This document shows, piece by piece, positions 41,217 through 49,524 of a DNA stretch of 64,000 bases (within the stretch, counting starts at the first letter, position 1; each line of letters starts with the position of its first letter). The notes below the pieces were generated by a model that was given only the letters and a program-made list of their open reading frames with translations, searched no databases and had not been told where the DNA came from. The translations under genes and the position numbers were made by a program. The stretch lies in NCBI RefSeq assembly GCF_046250185.1, contig NZ_CP176469.1; one strand, 5' to 3'. This DNA is from Litorimonas sp046250185 (GTDB lineage Bacteria > Pseudomonadota > Alphaproteobacteria > Caulobacterales > Maricaulaceae).

Positions 41217-42451
41217 TCATACCTCTCGCGATATTTGCGCACGACTGTCAGCGCGATCACGTTTAAGATCAGTGTAATCACGAATAGGACGAGGCCCAGC
41301 GCAAAGGCGGCCAGTGTTTTTGGGCTATCAAATTCTTGATCCCCTGTGAGTAGCGCGACGATTTGCACAGTCACTGTTGTGACCGCCTCAAATGGATTTC
41401 CAGTTAAATTAGCTGCGCGACCTGCCGCCATTACTACGATCATAGTCTCGCCAATCGCGCGAGAAATGGCTAGCAAAAATGCTCCGATAATTCCAGGTAA
41501 TGCGCCCGCGAAGACAACTTGCTTCATCGTCTCTGACTTCGTCGCACCCAATGCGTAAGAGCCGTCGCGGATTGTTTGCGGCACGGCATTAATGACATCA
41601 TCTGATAGGGAGGAAATCAGCGGAATAATCATGACGCCCATAACAACACCCGCAGCTAATGCGCTTTGTGTTGGAACTGCAAATCCAAGGCTTTCGGCAA
41701 AACTTCGAACGGTCGGACCCACGGTGAGGAGTGCGAAAAATCCGTAAACCACAGTCGGAATTCCTGCGAGAATTTCGATGATCGGCTTAACGATCTTGCG
41801 AACGCGCTTGCTGGCATATTCAGAGAGATAGACGGCAATCATTAGGCCGACTGGTCCTGCAATAGCCATGGCGACCAGCATGATCAGGAATGTGCCCGCG
41901 AAAATTGGCACCGCTCCAAATGCGCCCGACTGCCCCGCCTGATCTGCACGTAGAGCGGTTTGTGGCGACCACTGCAAACCAAATAGAAACTCTGTCATCG
42001 GGACTTTTTCAAAGAACCGCAGGCTCTCAAATAACAGCGAGAGAATAATGCCAAGTGTGGTTAGCACCGCAATGACAGAAAGAAAGACCAATAAGCCTTT
42101 GATAAAACGCTCAACATGGGTGCGAGCGCGAAAGTTTGGCGATATGCGCTGTCGCACGAAAAATATTATGCCGATCCCGACAAACACCATAATGACAGGC
42201 CATATCCACGAATTTGCGCCACCAACAAACGCGCTCAAAATTAGAATTCCAAGCGACGATAGCGCCACGAGCCATGCCGTCAAATATCCGTGATAATTTG
42301 CCTGTGAATGCCAATCTGTGCGCCCGCTGACCGCGCCAATAGAGGCCTTGTAAGCACGAAACTGCATGAGGGCTTCATTACGGTTATAAGCAAATCCGCC
42401 AATGACCATAATCGCCACAAGCGCGAGAATGTAGACCCAAATTTGGTTCAC
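41213..42451 (-). CDS. pstC: Phosphate ABC transporter permease PstC
   Basis: A 412-residue permease with an N-terminal extension of about 120 residues holding two or three extra hydrophobic segments. Then comes the PstC core: SLLFESLRFFEKVPMTEFLFG, then AIAGPVGLMIAVYLSEYAS and the EAA-loop region SYALGATKSETMKQVVFAGALPG. It forms the membrane channel with PstA. A terminator hairpin lies between it and pstS, so pstS is likely expressed in excess of the downstream genes. Confidence 0.95.
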   Translation of the reverse strand: MNQIWVYILALVAIMVIGGFAYNRNEALMQFRAYKASIGAVSGRTDWHSQANYHGYLTAWLVALSSLGILILSAFVGGANSWIWPVIMVFVGIGIIFFVRQRISPNFRARTHVERFIKGLLVFLSVIAVLTTLGIILSLLFESLRFFEKVPMTEFLFGLQWSPQTALRADQAGQSGAFGAVPIFAGTFLIMLVAMAIAGPVGLMIAVYLSEYASKRVRKIVKPIIEILAGIPTVVYGFFALLTVGPTVRSFAESLGFAVPTQSALAAGVVMGVMIIPLISSLSDDVINAVPQTIRDGSYALGATKSETMKQVVFAGALPGIIGAFLLAISRAIGETMIVVMAAGRAANLTGNPFEAVTTVTVQIVALLTGDQEFDSPKTLAAFALGLVLFVITLILNVIALTVVRKYRERYD

Positions 42452-42515
42452 TGTGTCCCGACCTTTACCTAGAAAGTGCCTCCACCATAGCAGAGATATT
42501 TGTGACTTTTATGTC

Positions 42516-42546
42516 AAAAAGGAGGAATGGCCAAGGCCACTCCTCC
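42516..42546 (-). terminator. Intrinsic (partial) terminator between pstS and pstC
   Basis: GGAGGAATGGCC (42521-42532) and GGCCACTCCTCC (42535-42546) form a 12-bp stem, with one G-U wobble when read on the minus strand. It is followed on that strand by TTTTT. It would reduce transcription past pstS. A Pho-box-like TGACATAAAAGTCACA lies just after it, ahead of pstC. Confidence 0.8.
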
Positions 42547-42573
42547 GAATTGTCGTAATTCCCTGTATAAAAC

Positions 42574-43680
42574 TTACTGTGAATACGCTGTCAGGTTTTC
42601 AACATCAGAACGAACTTTTGCGCGCTCAGCGTCTGGCAGCGGAACAAGACCAATTTCTTCCAAATATCCGCCTGGTCCAGCGGCCGCTTCAGATGTAAAC
42701 TCCAAGGCAAAGTCTTGAAGCCCGGGTGTCTCTCCGACATGCGCTTTCTTGAGATAAAAATAGAGGGAACGGGATACTTTGTAATCGCCCTCAGCAATAT
42801 TTTCAAAAGTAGGGGCAACGCCGCCAATCACGGCACCTTTAATCTTATCCGTATTTTGCTCAAGGAAAGAGTAGCCAAATACACCGATCGCCGTTGGGGT
42901 ATTAACGAGCGTTGAAACAATCGCATTGTCGTTCTCGCCGCCGTCAATCCAATAGCCGTCTTCGCGAATGGTATGCGCTAAGCGCCCAAATTCCTTTTTG
43001 TCAGACTTTCTTAGCGCAGCCATACACTCGACCTGTTTGGCGCCGCCTTCCATTGCGATTTCAACGAAGGCGTCGCGCGTGCCGGATGTCGGGGGCGGGC
43101 CAAATGTTTCAATCGTTGTGTTTGGTAGGTTGGGGCTGATCTCTGACCAAACTTTATAAGGGTTTGGCTGCATTGTGCAGTCAGTGTCAGACGTCGGAAC
43201 CTCTTTGGCGAGCGCCATGTAGATTTCTTTGAGCGTCATATTCATTGAAGGGGCGTCCAGCGCATTTCCAAGGACAATCCCATCAAAGCCGATTTTGACT
43301 TCGATAATCTCTTCGACGCCATTGCTTTGGCAGAGTTCGAATTCAGATTTTTTCTGGCGACGAGAGGAGTTAGTAACGTCAACTTGGCCTTCGCCAATTC
43401 CGTCACAAAAGAGTTTGTGACCACCGCCTGACCCTGTCGACTCGACGACGACATTCTGGCCCGTTTTATTTTTAAACTCTTGCGCAACTTTGGTCGAGAA
43501 AGGGTAAACCGTTGAAGAGCCAACAACGCGAATATCGCGACGCGTTGCCGGAGCCGCCGCTTTCGAGGCTGTGCTAGCCGCGTCATTCGCAGAGTTATTG
43601 ACCGTCGCAGTATCGCCGCCGCCGCAAGCCGTGAGGAGGGCGAGGCTTGCTGCGCCTAGAATAAGTGTTTTAATTGTCAT
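42574..43680 (-). CDS. pstS: Phosphate-binding lipoprotein PstS
   Basis: A 368-residue periplasmic phosphate-binding protein. Its lipoprotein signal has lipobox LLTAC. Ligand motifs are VGSSTVYPFS, ESTGSGGGHKLFCDG, VTNSSRRQKKSE and PPPTSGTRDAFVE. The ATG at 43680 is chosen over 43776 because it opens the signal peptide, and the upstream frame overlaps the porin gene. It delivers phosphate to PstCA. It is 22 bases downstream of the porin gene, so both share the Pho-box promoter. Confidence 0.96.
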   Translation of the reverse strand: MTIKTLILGAASLALLTACGGGDTATVNNSANDAASTASKAAAPATRRDIRVVGSSTVYPFSTKVAQEFKNKTGQNVVVESTGSGGGHKLFCDGIGEGQVDVTNSSRRQKKSEFELCQSNGVEEIIEVKIGFDGIVLGNALDAPSMNMTLKEIYMALAKEVPTSDTDCTMQPNPYKVWSEISPNLPNTTIETFGPPPTSGTRDAFVEIAMEGGAKQVECMAALRKSDKKEFGRLAHTIREDGYWIDGGENDNAIVSTLVNTPTAIGVFGYSFLEQNTDKIKGAVIGGVAPTFENIAEGDYKVSRSLYFYLKKAHVGETPGLQDFALEFTSEAAAGPGGYLEEIGLVPLPDAERAKVRSDVENLTAYSQ

Positions 43681-43702
43681 GACATGTTCCTTTGTATGAA
43701 CT

Positions 43703-44848
43703 CTAAAAATCGAAGCCGAGGCGCGCAACAAAGCCGTTCGCGCTTTCCGCTGATCCGTTTTCAGCATCTGCATCAAAATAATTAATGCCGAGACGGGTTT
43801 GTTTTGTGGGCCACCAATCTGCGCCTAAAATTACGGTGTCAAGCTTGCCCAGATAAATCTCGTCTTGCAGATCAACAGAATCGTAGCGTGCCACAAAAGA
43901 GAACGCGCCGAAGCCGCCCTCGCCGAGTGGGTTATCAACGATGGGGCGATTAAATTTTCCGCCCTTGTAACCCTTTTTCCCACCGATAAATACACCAACT
44001 TCGCCGTAATAACCGCCAAAATTTGCATCGGGGTTGGTCGCTGCACCATTTGCTTTCATCACAGAATACTCGCCTGATGCCCAAAACTGGTTATGAATGA
44101 CGGCAGCTTCTGCACCGATAAAATTATCAGATTTAGCAAAACGCTGCGTCGTAATGATGCGCGAAGGCGCAATATGTGTGTAGGGGCGTTGGCGATAGCG
44201 GATACCGTCATTCACCGCAGAGTCGTCTGAGTCGCTGCCGTTGCGGTAGCGCCAAGACGCGCCAAGATGGACAAGCGTTTCATCCGTTTTTACAGGATTA
44301 TACGTGCCCCGAAGATTGACTGTATTGCCCACACTATCGAAATCTGGTCCGCCTAAATTGTCTGTAAAGACGCCAGCATCAACCGTGTAATTATCGCCTG
44401 ATGTGCTGACACCAACACCAAGCCGACGATTAAATCCGAATGCATCCGTAAAAGCTGCGCGCTCTAGTGTAGAAGAAAATCGCGAGCTGGTTAATTCGTC
44501 CAAAGAGTTTTGAGTCTGAAACTGACCCACTTTAATTTTAAACTTGCTGTTTTCTGGCGAGAACTGAATCCAAGCGTCTTCAACATTTATGGCCTTATCA
44601 CCCGTTTTGTTCAGCTCAACTTTATAACTGACTGCGCTTCCGTATTTGCCGGTGGCGTTGAGTCGAACACGCCGCGCTTCAATATCGTTAATGCTAGAAT
44701 CAGGGTCATTCACATCTGCGAATGTATAATCCAACATTACCCGCCCACCGATTTTTAGTGTTGCGTCTTGTGCGACCGACGAACTGGCATAAGCCATTAC
44801 GAGCGCAAGTGATGAGGCCGCTACGCCCCCTTTTAAGAAATGTGCCAT
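43703..44848 (-). CDS. OprO/OprP family phosphate-selective porin
   Basis: A 381-residue outer-membrane porin. The signal peptide ends at SVA-QD. Family features include LKIGGRVMLDYTFAD, ARRVRLNATGKYG, AWIQFSPENSKFKIKVGQFQTQNSLDEL (only the KVGQFQ portion is diagnostic) and the terminal Phe in GFVARLGFDF. It is the first gene of the phosphate operon, placed behind a Pho box. It would admit phosphate or polyphosphate through the outer membrane when phosphate is scarce. Confidence 0.92.
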   Translation of the reverse strand: MAHFLKGGVAASSLALVMAYASSSVAQDATLKIGGRVMLDYTFADVNDPDSSINDIEARRVRLNATGKYGSAVSYKVELNKTGDKAINVEDAWIQFSPENSKFKIKVGQFQTQNSLDELTSSRFSSTLERAAFTDAFGFNRRLGVGVSTSGDNYTVDAGVFTDNLGGPDFDSVGNTVNLRGTYNPVKTDETLVHLGASWRYRNGSDSDDSAVNDGIRYRQRPYTHIAPSRIITTQRFAKSDNFIGAEAAVIHNQFWASGEYSVMKANGAATNPDANFGGYYGEVGVFIGGKKGYKGGKFNRPIVDNPLGEGGFGAFSFVARYDSVDLQDEIYLGKLDTVILGADWWPTKQTRLGINYFDADAENGSAESANGFVARLGFDF

Positions 44849-44954
44849 TGTCTAACCTCTTCAACACAGTGCCAAATTACATTGTGAGCCAGCCAAGTGC
44901 TGGACCATCTGACGGCGCTATGCCTTCATTTCGCGACACAATTATATGACTTTT

Positions 44955-44972
44955 GTGACAGTTTCGTGTCAG
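44955..44972 (-). promoter_or_regulatory. Pho box upstream of the porin-pst operon
   Basis: Read on the minus strand, CTGACAC-GAAA-CTGTCAC gives two 7-base PhoB half-sites exactly 11 bases apart. A partial third follows (GTCAT). It is centred about 115 bases upstream of the porin start. PhoB-dependent induction under phosphate limitation is the expected regulation. Confidence 0.85.
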
Positions 44973-45011
44973 AGGCTGTTTTATGTGCCCGCCCGCTAAA
45001 TGAGGCAGCGC

Positions 45012-45947
45012 TTAAAGGCTAAGGCCTTTAGTTTGAGCGACTTGAACGACCTCTGCCAAAATAGACACAGCGAGCAGATTGGCGTCCCGCATAGCAGGGA
45101 TCAAGCCAATGGGGCCGTGAATGCGCGCTATATCCGCCCCATCCACGCCCATAGCTTGTAATCCCTCGCAGCGCACATTATGCGTCCGCGCACTCCCCAT
45201 TGCACCTATATAAAATGCGGGTCCATTAAGCGCCTGGCGCAGCAACTGCTCCTCCCAGTCATGATCATGGAACAAGAAGACAACCGCCGTATAGGGATCG
45301 TCCAGACCTGCGGGAACTGTTTGAGGGTTTAGTAAATGCGTTTGAGGGATCGCCAGATGTCGCGCCAATAATTCCGTATCAGGTGATTGTAGATGCACAT
45401 CAAAGCCAATGAGACATGCCTGTAATAAGAGCTGCTCTGCCGCCTCGCCACGCCCCGCAATTCGTAATTTTATTTTCGGCGGATATTCATGCGTGAACAC
45501 GCCATTAGTGTCGCCTGTTATATCGACAGCCGCTTCGCCATGAGGGGTTAAGCTGATAGATAATTGAACCGATTGTCGAGCTTCCAACCTGCGAGACGCT
45601 TCCTGAATGATGATTGGGTCGACCCGCGGGAGGATAAGAATATCAATCGTTCCGCCGCAAGGCAGGGTAATATCTTTGAAGGGCGAACCCGCACCATATC
45701 GAAGCTGCCGCACTTTGCCGTCAGCTAGAGCTTGCCGCGCTTGGAATACAATATCGCCATCGACACATCCTGCCGAGACGTAGCCCCAAACCGCATCCTC
45801 GCTGACAGTCATCATAGCGCCCTTGGCCCGTAAAGTGCCGCCCTCAACATGTGTGAGCAGGCACAGCGCAATGGGGGCTTGGTCGGTAGCGGCGAGGTGC
45901 AGAACATCACTATGATGCGAATAGGATGAAAGAGGGTGCGACGACAT
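45012..45947 (-). CDS. XdhC/CoxI family protein
   Basis: A 311-residue XdhC-family protein. The N-terminal XdhC domain has WGYVSAGCVDGDI (with the conserved Cys) and LRYGAGSPF. The C-terminal Rossmann-like domain has FLFHDHDWEEQLLRQAL, FYIGAMGSARTH and RIHGPIGL. XdhC proteins help insert sulfurated molybdenum cofactor into xanthine dehydrogenase and relatives. No molybdenum hydroxylase gene is in the window, so its client is elsewhere. It stands between the phosphate operon and the epimerase gene, with which it is divergent. Confidence 0.88.
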   Translation of the reverse strand: MSSHPLSSYSHHSDVLHLAATDQAPIALCLLTHVEGGTLRAKGAMMTVSEDAVWGYVSAGCVDGDIVFQARQALADGKVRQLRYGAGSPFKDITLPCGGTIDILILPRVDPIIIQEASRRLEARQSVQLSISLTPHGEAAVDITGDTNGVFTHEYPPKIKLRIAGRGEAAEQLLLQACLIGFDVHLQSPDTELLARHLAIPQTHLLNPQTVPAGLDDPYTAVVFLFHDHDWEEQLLRQALNGPAFYIGAMGSARTHNVRCEGLQAMGVDGADIARIHGPIGLIPAMRDANLLAVSILAEVVQVAQTKGLSL

Positions 45948-46091
45948 CGCTAAACTGTGAGGCCTTCCCTATTTTTTTTCAAGCCAAACTAAGTCAGTGC
46001 TGTATTATGAGTCGCCCAAATGGCTTTCAAAGTCACAGGTTTATCTCTATGTCGGGCATTATAATTTCTTTTGGCGGCTACTGTTTCATTT

Positions 46092-46961
46092 ATGATCAAA
46101 TTGAAGACACACGACTGGTCCGTAGAGATTTGCCCTGACATTGGCGGCGCGATTACGCTGTGCCAATATAACGAATTTGACGTGTTCCGCCCCGCGCCAG
46201 CTGGCTATCTGCAGACGGCAAATCCTATGCTGGCGAGTAGTTTCCCGCTTGTACCGTTTTCAAATCGAATTGCAGGGGGGCTCATCAATTTCCAGAAAAC
46301 GATGACGACCCTCCCGCCCAATTACCCCGGCATCGCACACCCCCTTCATGGGTCAGGCTGGCTAGCCAAATGGGATGTCGTTACCGCGGAAGAGACTCTG
46401 TGCGAGCTAAAATATGATCATCCTGCAGGGGACTGGCCTTGGGCCTTTCGCGCACGCCAAGCGATAGAGATCATAGGTGATATTCTACGCATGACCCTGT
46501 CTGTTGAAAATTTGAGTGATGAAGATATGCCAAGCGGCTTAGGGCAGCACCCCTATTTCCCCTACGCAAACCAAGCGCGATTACAATTCTCAGCCAGATC
46601 AGTCTGGACGGCTGACCAGGCATGTATTCCAAAGGCATTGGTGCCCGTGCCTCATGAGTGGGACTTTACTGACAGTGCGCCCGTCGCCGGCAAAGCGATT
46701 GATCATTGTTTTGTGGGGTGGGACGGAACGGCGCAAATAAGCTGGGCCGACAATCCGCTGACCATCGGCATATCCACATCTCCACAACAAAACTTCGCCG
46801 TACTATATATCAATTCCGAAGAAAATTTCTTTTGCTTTGAACCCGTGACCCATATGAACAATGCTATTCAATATCTTAGTTCGAACACTGTAACGGGGCT
46901 GCAAGCTTTAAAGCCAAAGCAAATACAAACTTTTATCACTGAATATAGGGCAATGGTTTAG
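46092..46961 (+). CDS. Aldose 1-epimerase (galactose mutarotase-like)
   Basis: A 289-residue epimerase-fold protein with PFSNRIAGGLINF, HPLHGSGWLAKWDV, PSGLGQHPYFPY and the closing FCFEPVTHMNNAI containing the catalytic-type Glu. It interconverts alpha and beta anomers of aldoses such as galactose. The ATG at 46092 is preferred over a TTG at 46071. It may serve the oxidative sugar pathway encoded 9 kb away, since the 1-dehydrogenase needs a particular anomer, but there is no operon link. Confidence 0.88.
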   Translation: MIKLKTHDWSVEICPDIGGAITLCQYNEFDVFRPAPAGYLQTANPMLASSFPLVPFSNRIAGGLINFQKTMTTLPPNYPGIAHPLHGSGWLAKWDVVTAEETLCELKYDHPAGDWPWAFRARQAIEIIGDILRMTLSVENLSDEDMPSGLGQHPYFPYANQARLQFSARSVWTADQACIPKALVPVPHEWDFTDSAPVAGKAIDHCFVGWDGTAQISWADNPLTIGISTSPQQNFAVLYINSEENFFCFEPVTHMNNAIQYLSSNTVTGLQALKPKQIQTFITEYRAMV

Positions 46962-46984
46962 ATGCCTTCAACGGCGCCTATGAC

Positions 46985-48052
46985 CTAATCGACAGGCGGG
47001 GTGAGAGCCTGATATGCCCGCCGCCGCGATGCGGCTTCGGCTCCCTCTATTGGTGCGAAACCCAGTTCCGGCATGACGCGATAAGTATTGTTATAATAAT
47101 AAGCGACAAAGCTTTGAACCTCAGGTTTTTCAAAGGCTGCTTGGTGGGTGTAGAGATAGAGAGAGCGTTTGACAGGATAGGCCGCGCCTGACTCAACAGG
47201 GGAATACCCGTCGATGGGAATGATATTCGTCTTTAATTGCTTGAGCTGTAGAATTTTTCCATAACTCGCAAAGCCAAGCGCATGAGGGTCCTTGGCTAGA
47301 TCACGGGTTAGTTCAAGATTAAATGAGTAAAATTCCGCACCCTTAAACACCGTATCGTAGTCGACATTTACTGTGCCGAACACATATTCCAACATAGCCC
47401 GCATCGCCCCGCTGTCTTGGCTGGGAACATGGAATTGGATTGGAACATTCGGAGCCGCCTGATTAAACTCCGACCAATTTTCAGCCTTAAACAAAGCAGG
47501 AAGCTCTGCGCGGCGCACCGACTTCAGCCATGTATTTGACGGATGAGTGAGCAGAACGAAGGGGTCATACCCCACTTTAAACATAATCGGTTTTATTCCG
47601 TTTTGAGCGCATAACGCCCGTTCGGATGCGCTAATTGGGCGGCTGGCATTAACAATATCTACACCCTCCCCACGGCACATCGCTCGCATGCCCGTTCCTG
47701 TAGAAGACTGGCTGATCGAAAACATACCCACGTAGCCATCATCATAAAATGAGTCTGCCAAGTCGATTGTAACAGGCGATAAAGTATCACTGCCCGCAAT
47801 GGTGATGACGCCATTGGGTAAGTCGAGCGGATCAATCAAAGGCAACCAATCATCAGGCGGCGATAGCTGTGAATGGTCAGCTTTATCCGCAGCGGCATTG
47901 TTGTCAGACGGCGCATCCAACTCTGTTTGAAACGTGCTTAATATCCGTTCTGCACTAAGTGAGCTATCATTTGCCCCAGATGACGATTGGTCTACGCAGC
48001 CAGCAAGGGCAAAACAAAAGCTGCCGAGTAAGCACAAATTCTTCCGCATCAC
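46985..48052 (-). CDS. PstS-like substrate-binding lipoprotein
   Basis: A 355-residue lipoprotein (lipobox LAGC) with a PstS-type binding fold: GSDTLSPVTIDLADSFYDDG, SSTGTGMRAMCRGEGVDIVNASRPIS and PSQDSGAMRAML. It is distinct from the PstS of the phosphate operon. It is the third gene of an operon behind a cyclase-like sensor and a cyclic-nucleotide-domain MscS channel, overlapping the latter by 4 bases. It may sense phosphate or another anion in the periplasm for this system, rather than feed an ABC transporter, since none is encoded with it. Confidence 0.85.
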   Translation of the reverse strand: MMRKNLCLLGSFCFALAGCVDQSSSGANDSSLSAERILSTFQTELDAPSDNNAAADKADHSQLSPPDDWLPLIDPLDLPNGVITIAGSDTLSPVTIDLADSFYDDGYVGMFSISQSSTGTGMRAMCRGEGVDIVNASRPISASERALCAQNGIKPIMFKVGYDPFVLLTHPSNTWLKSVRRAELPALFKAENWSEFNQAAPNVPIQFHVPSQDSGAMRAMLEYVFGTVNVDYDTVFKGAEFYSFNLELTRDLAKDPHALGFASYGKILQLKQLKTNIIPIDGYSPVESGAAYPVKRSLYLYTHQAAFEKPEVQSFVAYYYNNTYRVMPELGFAPIEGAEAASRRRAYQALTPPVD

Positions 48053-49524
48053 GAGGCTCGCATTGCGTTGGATTGTGTCATGCGCCCTTCGACGAGGTGA
48101 TTGAATTTACGAGCAAAGTCTGGGTGCGCTTCTAGGATGGGCTCTAGGGTTTCAAGCGAGAACTTTAAAACCTGACTGTCTTCCATCGCAGTTGCTGTAA
48201 AGATATTAGACCGCCGCCCTAGCAGCGAAATCTCTGAAATAATATCACCGTGGCGAGCGACCTCCCCTTCATTGGCTGCCGTCATATTGTGTCGCGTCAA
48301 AGAAATTTGACCATATTGTATGACCCCGATTGTCTCTGCCAAATCATTTTCACGGTAGAGGGTCTCACCCTTGGCGAATGGCGCAACGATAGCCTCCTGA
48401 GCCAGATGTCTAAGAGTATCTTCTGGCAGCGAGCCGAAGTAAATATTTTGCGACAAAAACTCTAGATTCTCTTTTCGAATGGCGATCATATCAGGCGCGA
48501 AAACGTGAGGTGGTGCTTCGACTGAAATTGGGAATGGGATAGAAATTCCGCCGCGATCCGCTGCATACCAAACACGGTTCATTATGTCGTCGCGGATACG
48601 TTCCTGATCCATGGCGCTGATATATTCTTTGATAAAAAAATAAATTTTATACCCAATAGAGAAGTCATCATAGGACACTGTGAAAATTTTCGGAGCGGGA
48701 ACAGTCATCACGTCCTTGCAGTCGTCTAAGACAGATTGCAAAATGGCTTTTACCTTATTGGGAGGGTCATTATATGAAAAGCCGAGGGTAATGTCATCGC
48801 GGTAACTAATGTCCTCAGCGGTATAGTTATAAACGGAATTATCAGAGATAATTAGATTGGGGATCACGACGATGTCATTCCCCGCGACCTGCAACCGCGT
48901 CGACCGCCAGCTAATATCAGTGACCTTGCCTTTCACGCCATCGACTTCGATCCAGTCCCCCACAGCGAAAGGCTTATCCAGCACAAGCAAAAAACCTTTG
49001 GTAATGCTAGAAAGCGCATCTTGCAAAGCCAACGCTGTCGCTGCAACTGCCAAGCTCGCATATTTTGCAAAGTTACCAACCTGGATTCCCCAAGCCCCTA
49101 AAAAGAGAATGACCGGCATGACAAACACCAAAGCCATAGCAATGGATTTAAATAGGCTGGGAATTCTATTGGCCCACGCCTTGGGGTCTTTGACCTGTTT
49201 CATACACTGCAAGAAAACGAAAGCCGCATAAGCCAAGGTCAAATATAGAACTGTGAGAATTACAGCATAAAGAATATTAACATGGTCTTCGCCCGCTACA
49301 TCTGTTGTCATATGTGGCAACCGAAAGACAAATTTCGCCAATAAGAATAGAATAACGACAGGCAGTACGACGGCGCGAACAGTCTCAAAGAAACGGAGGA
49401 ACTTGCTGTCATTTCGGCGCAAACGATCAATGATTTCGCCAAGTAAAACGGTGACCACAGGCGTCACAATGATCAGGCCAATGACCCATTGCATGAGGCC
49501 GCTCATATCCGCAAACCACGACAT
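48049..49524 (-). CDS. MscS-family channel with C-terminal cyclic-nucleotide-binding domain
   Basis: A 491-residue membrane protein. About four N-terminal membrane segments (residues 12-32, 50-68, 84-105, 124-146) precede the MscS pore helix and beta domain (150-320: NFAKYASLAVAATALALQD, GFLLVLDKPFAVGDWIEVDG, VVIPNLIISDNSVYNY). From about 363 there is a cNMP-binding fold (PFAKGETLYRENDLAETIGVI, GDIISEISLLGRRS). Such bCNG-type channels can be gated by cAMP rather than tension. It directly follows a cyclase-like gene with no spacer, suggesting a dedicated signal-to-channel pair. Confidence 0.9.
   Translation of the reverse strand: MSWFADMSGLMQWVIGLIIVTPVVTVLLGEIIDRLRRNDSKFLRFFETVRAVVLPVVILFLLAKFVFRLPHMTTDVAGEDHVNILYAVILTVLYLTLAYAAFVFLQCMKQVKDPKAWANRIPSLFKSIAMALVFVMPVILFLGAWGIQVGNFAKYASLAVAATALALQDALSSITKGFLLVLDKPFAVGDWIEVDGVKGKVTDISWRSTRLQVAGNDIVVIPNLIISDNSVYNYTAEDISYRDDITLGFSYNDPPNKVKAILQSVLDDCKDVMTVPAPKIFTVSYDDFSIGYKIYFFIKEYISAMDQERIRDDIMNRVWYAADRGGISIPFPISVEAPPHVFAPDMIAIRKENLEFLSQNIYFGSLPEDTLRHLAQEAIVAPFAKGETLYRENDLAETIGVIQYGQISLTRHNMTAANEGEVARHGDIISEISLLGRRSNIFTATAMEDSQVLKFSLETLEPILEAHPDFARKFNHLVEGRMTQSNAMRAS

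Noticed and set aside
42500..42517. Second Pho box ahead of pstC.
   Set aside because: The two half-sites are 9 rather than 11 bases apart and match weakly, so it is mentioned but not listed as a site.
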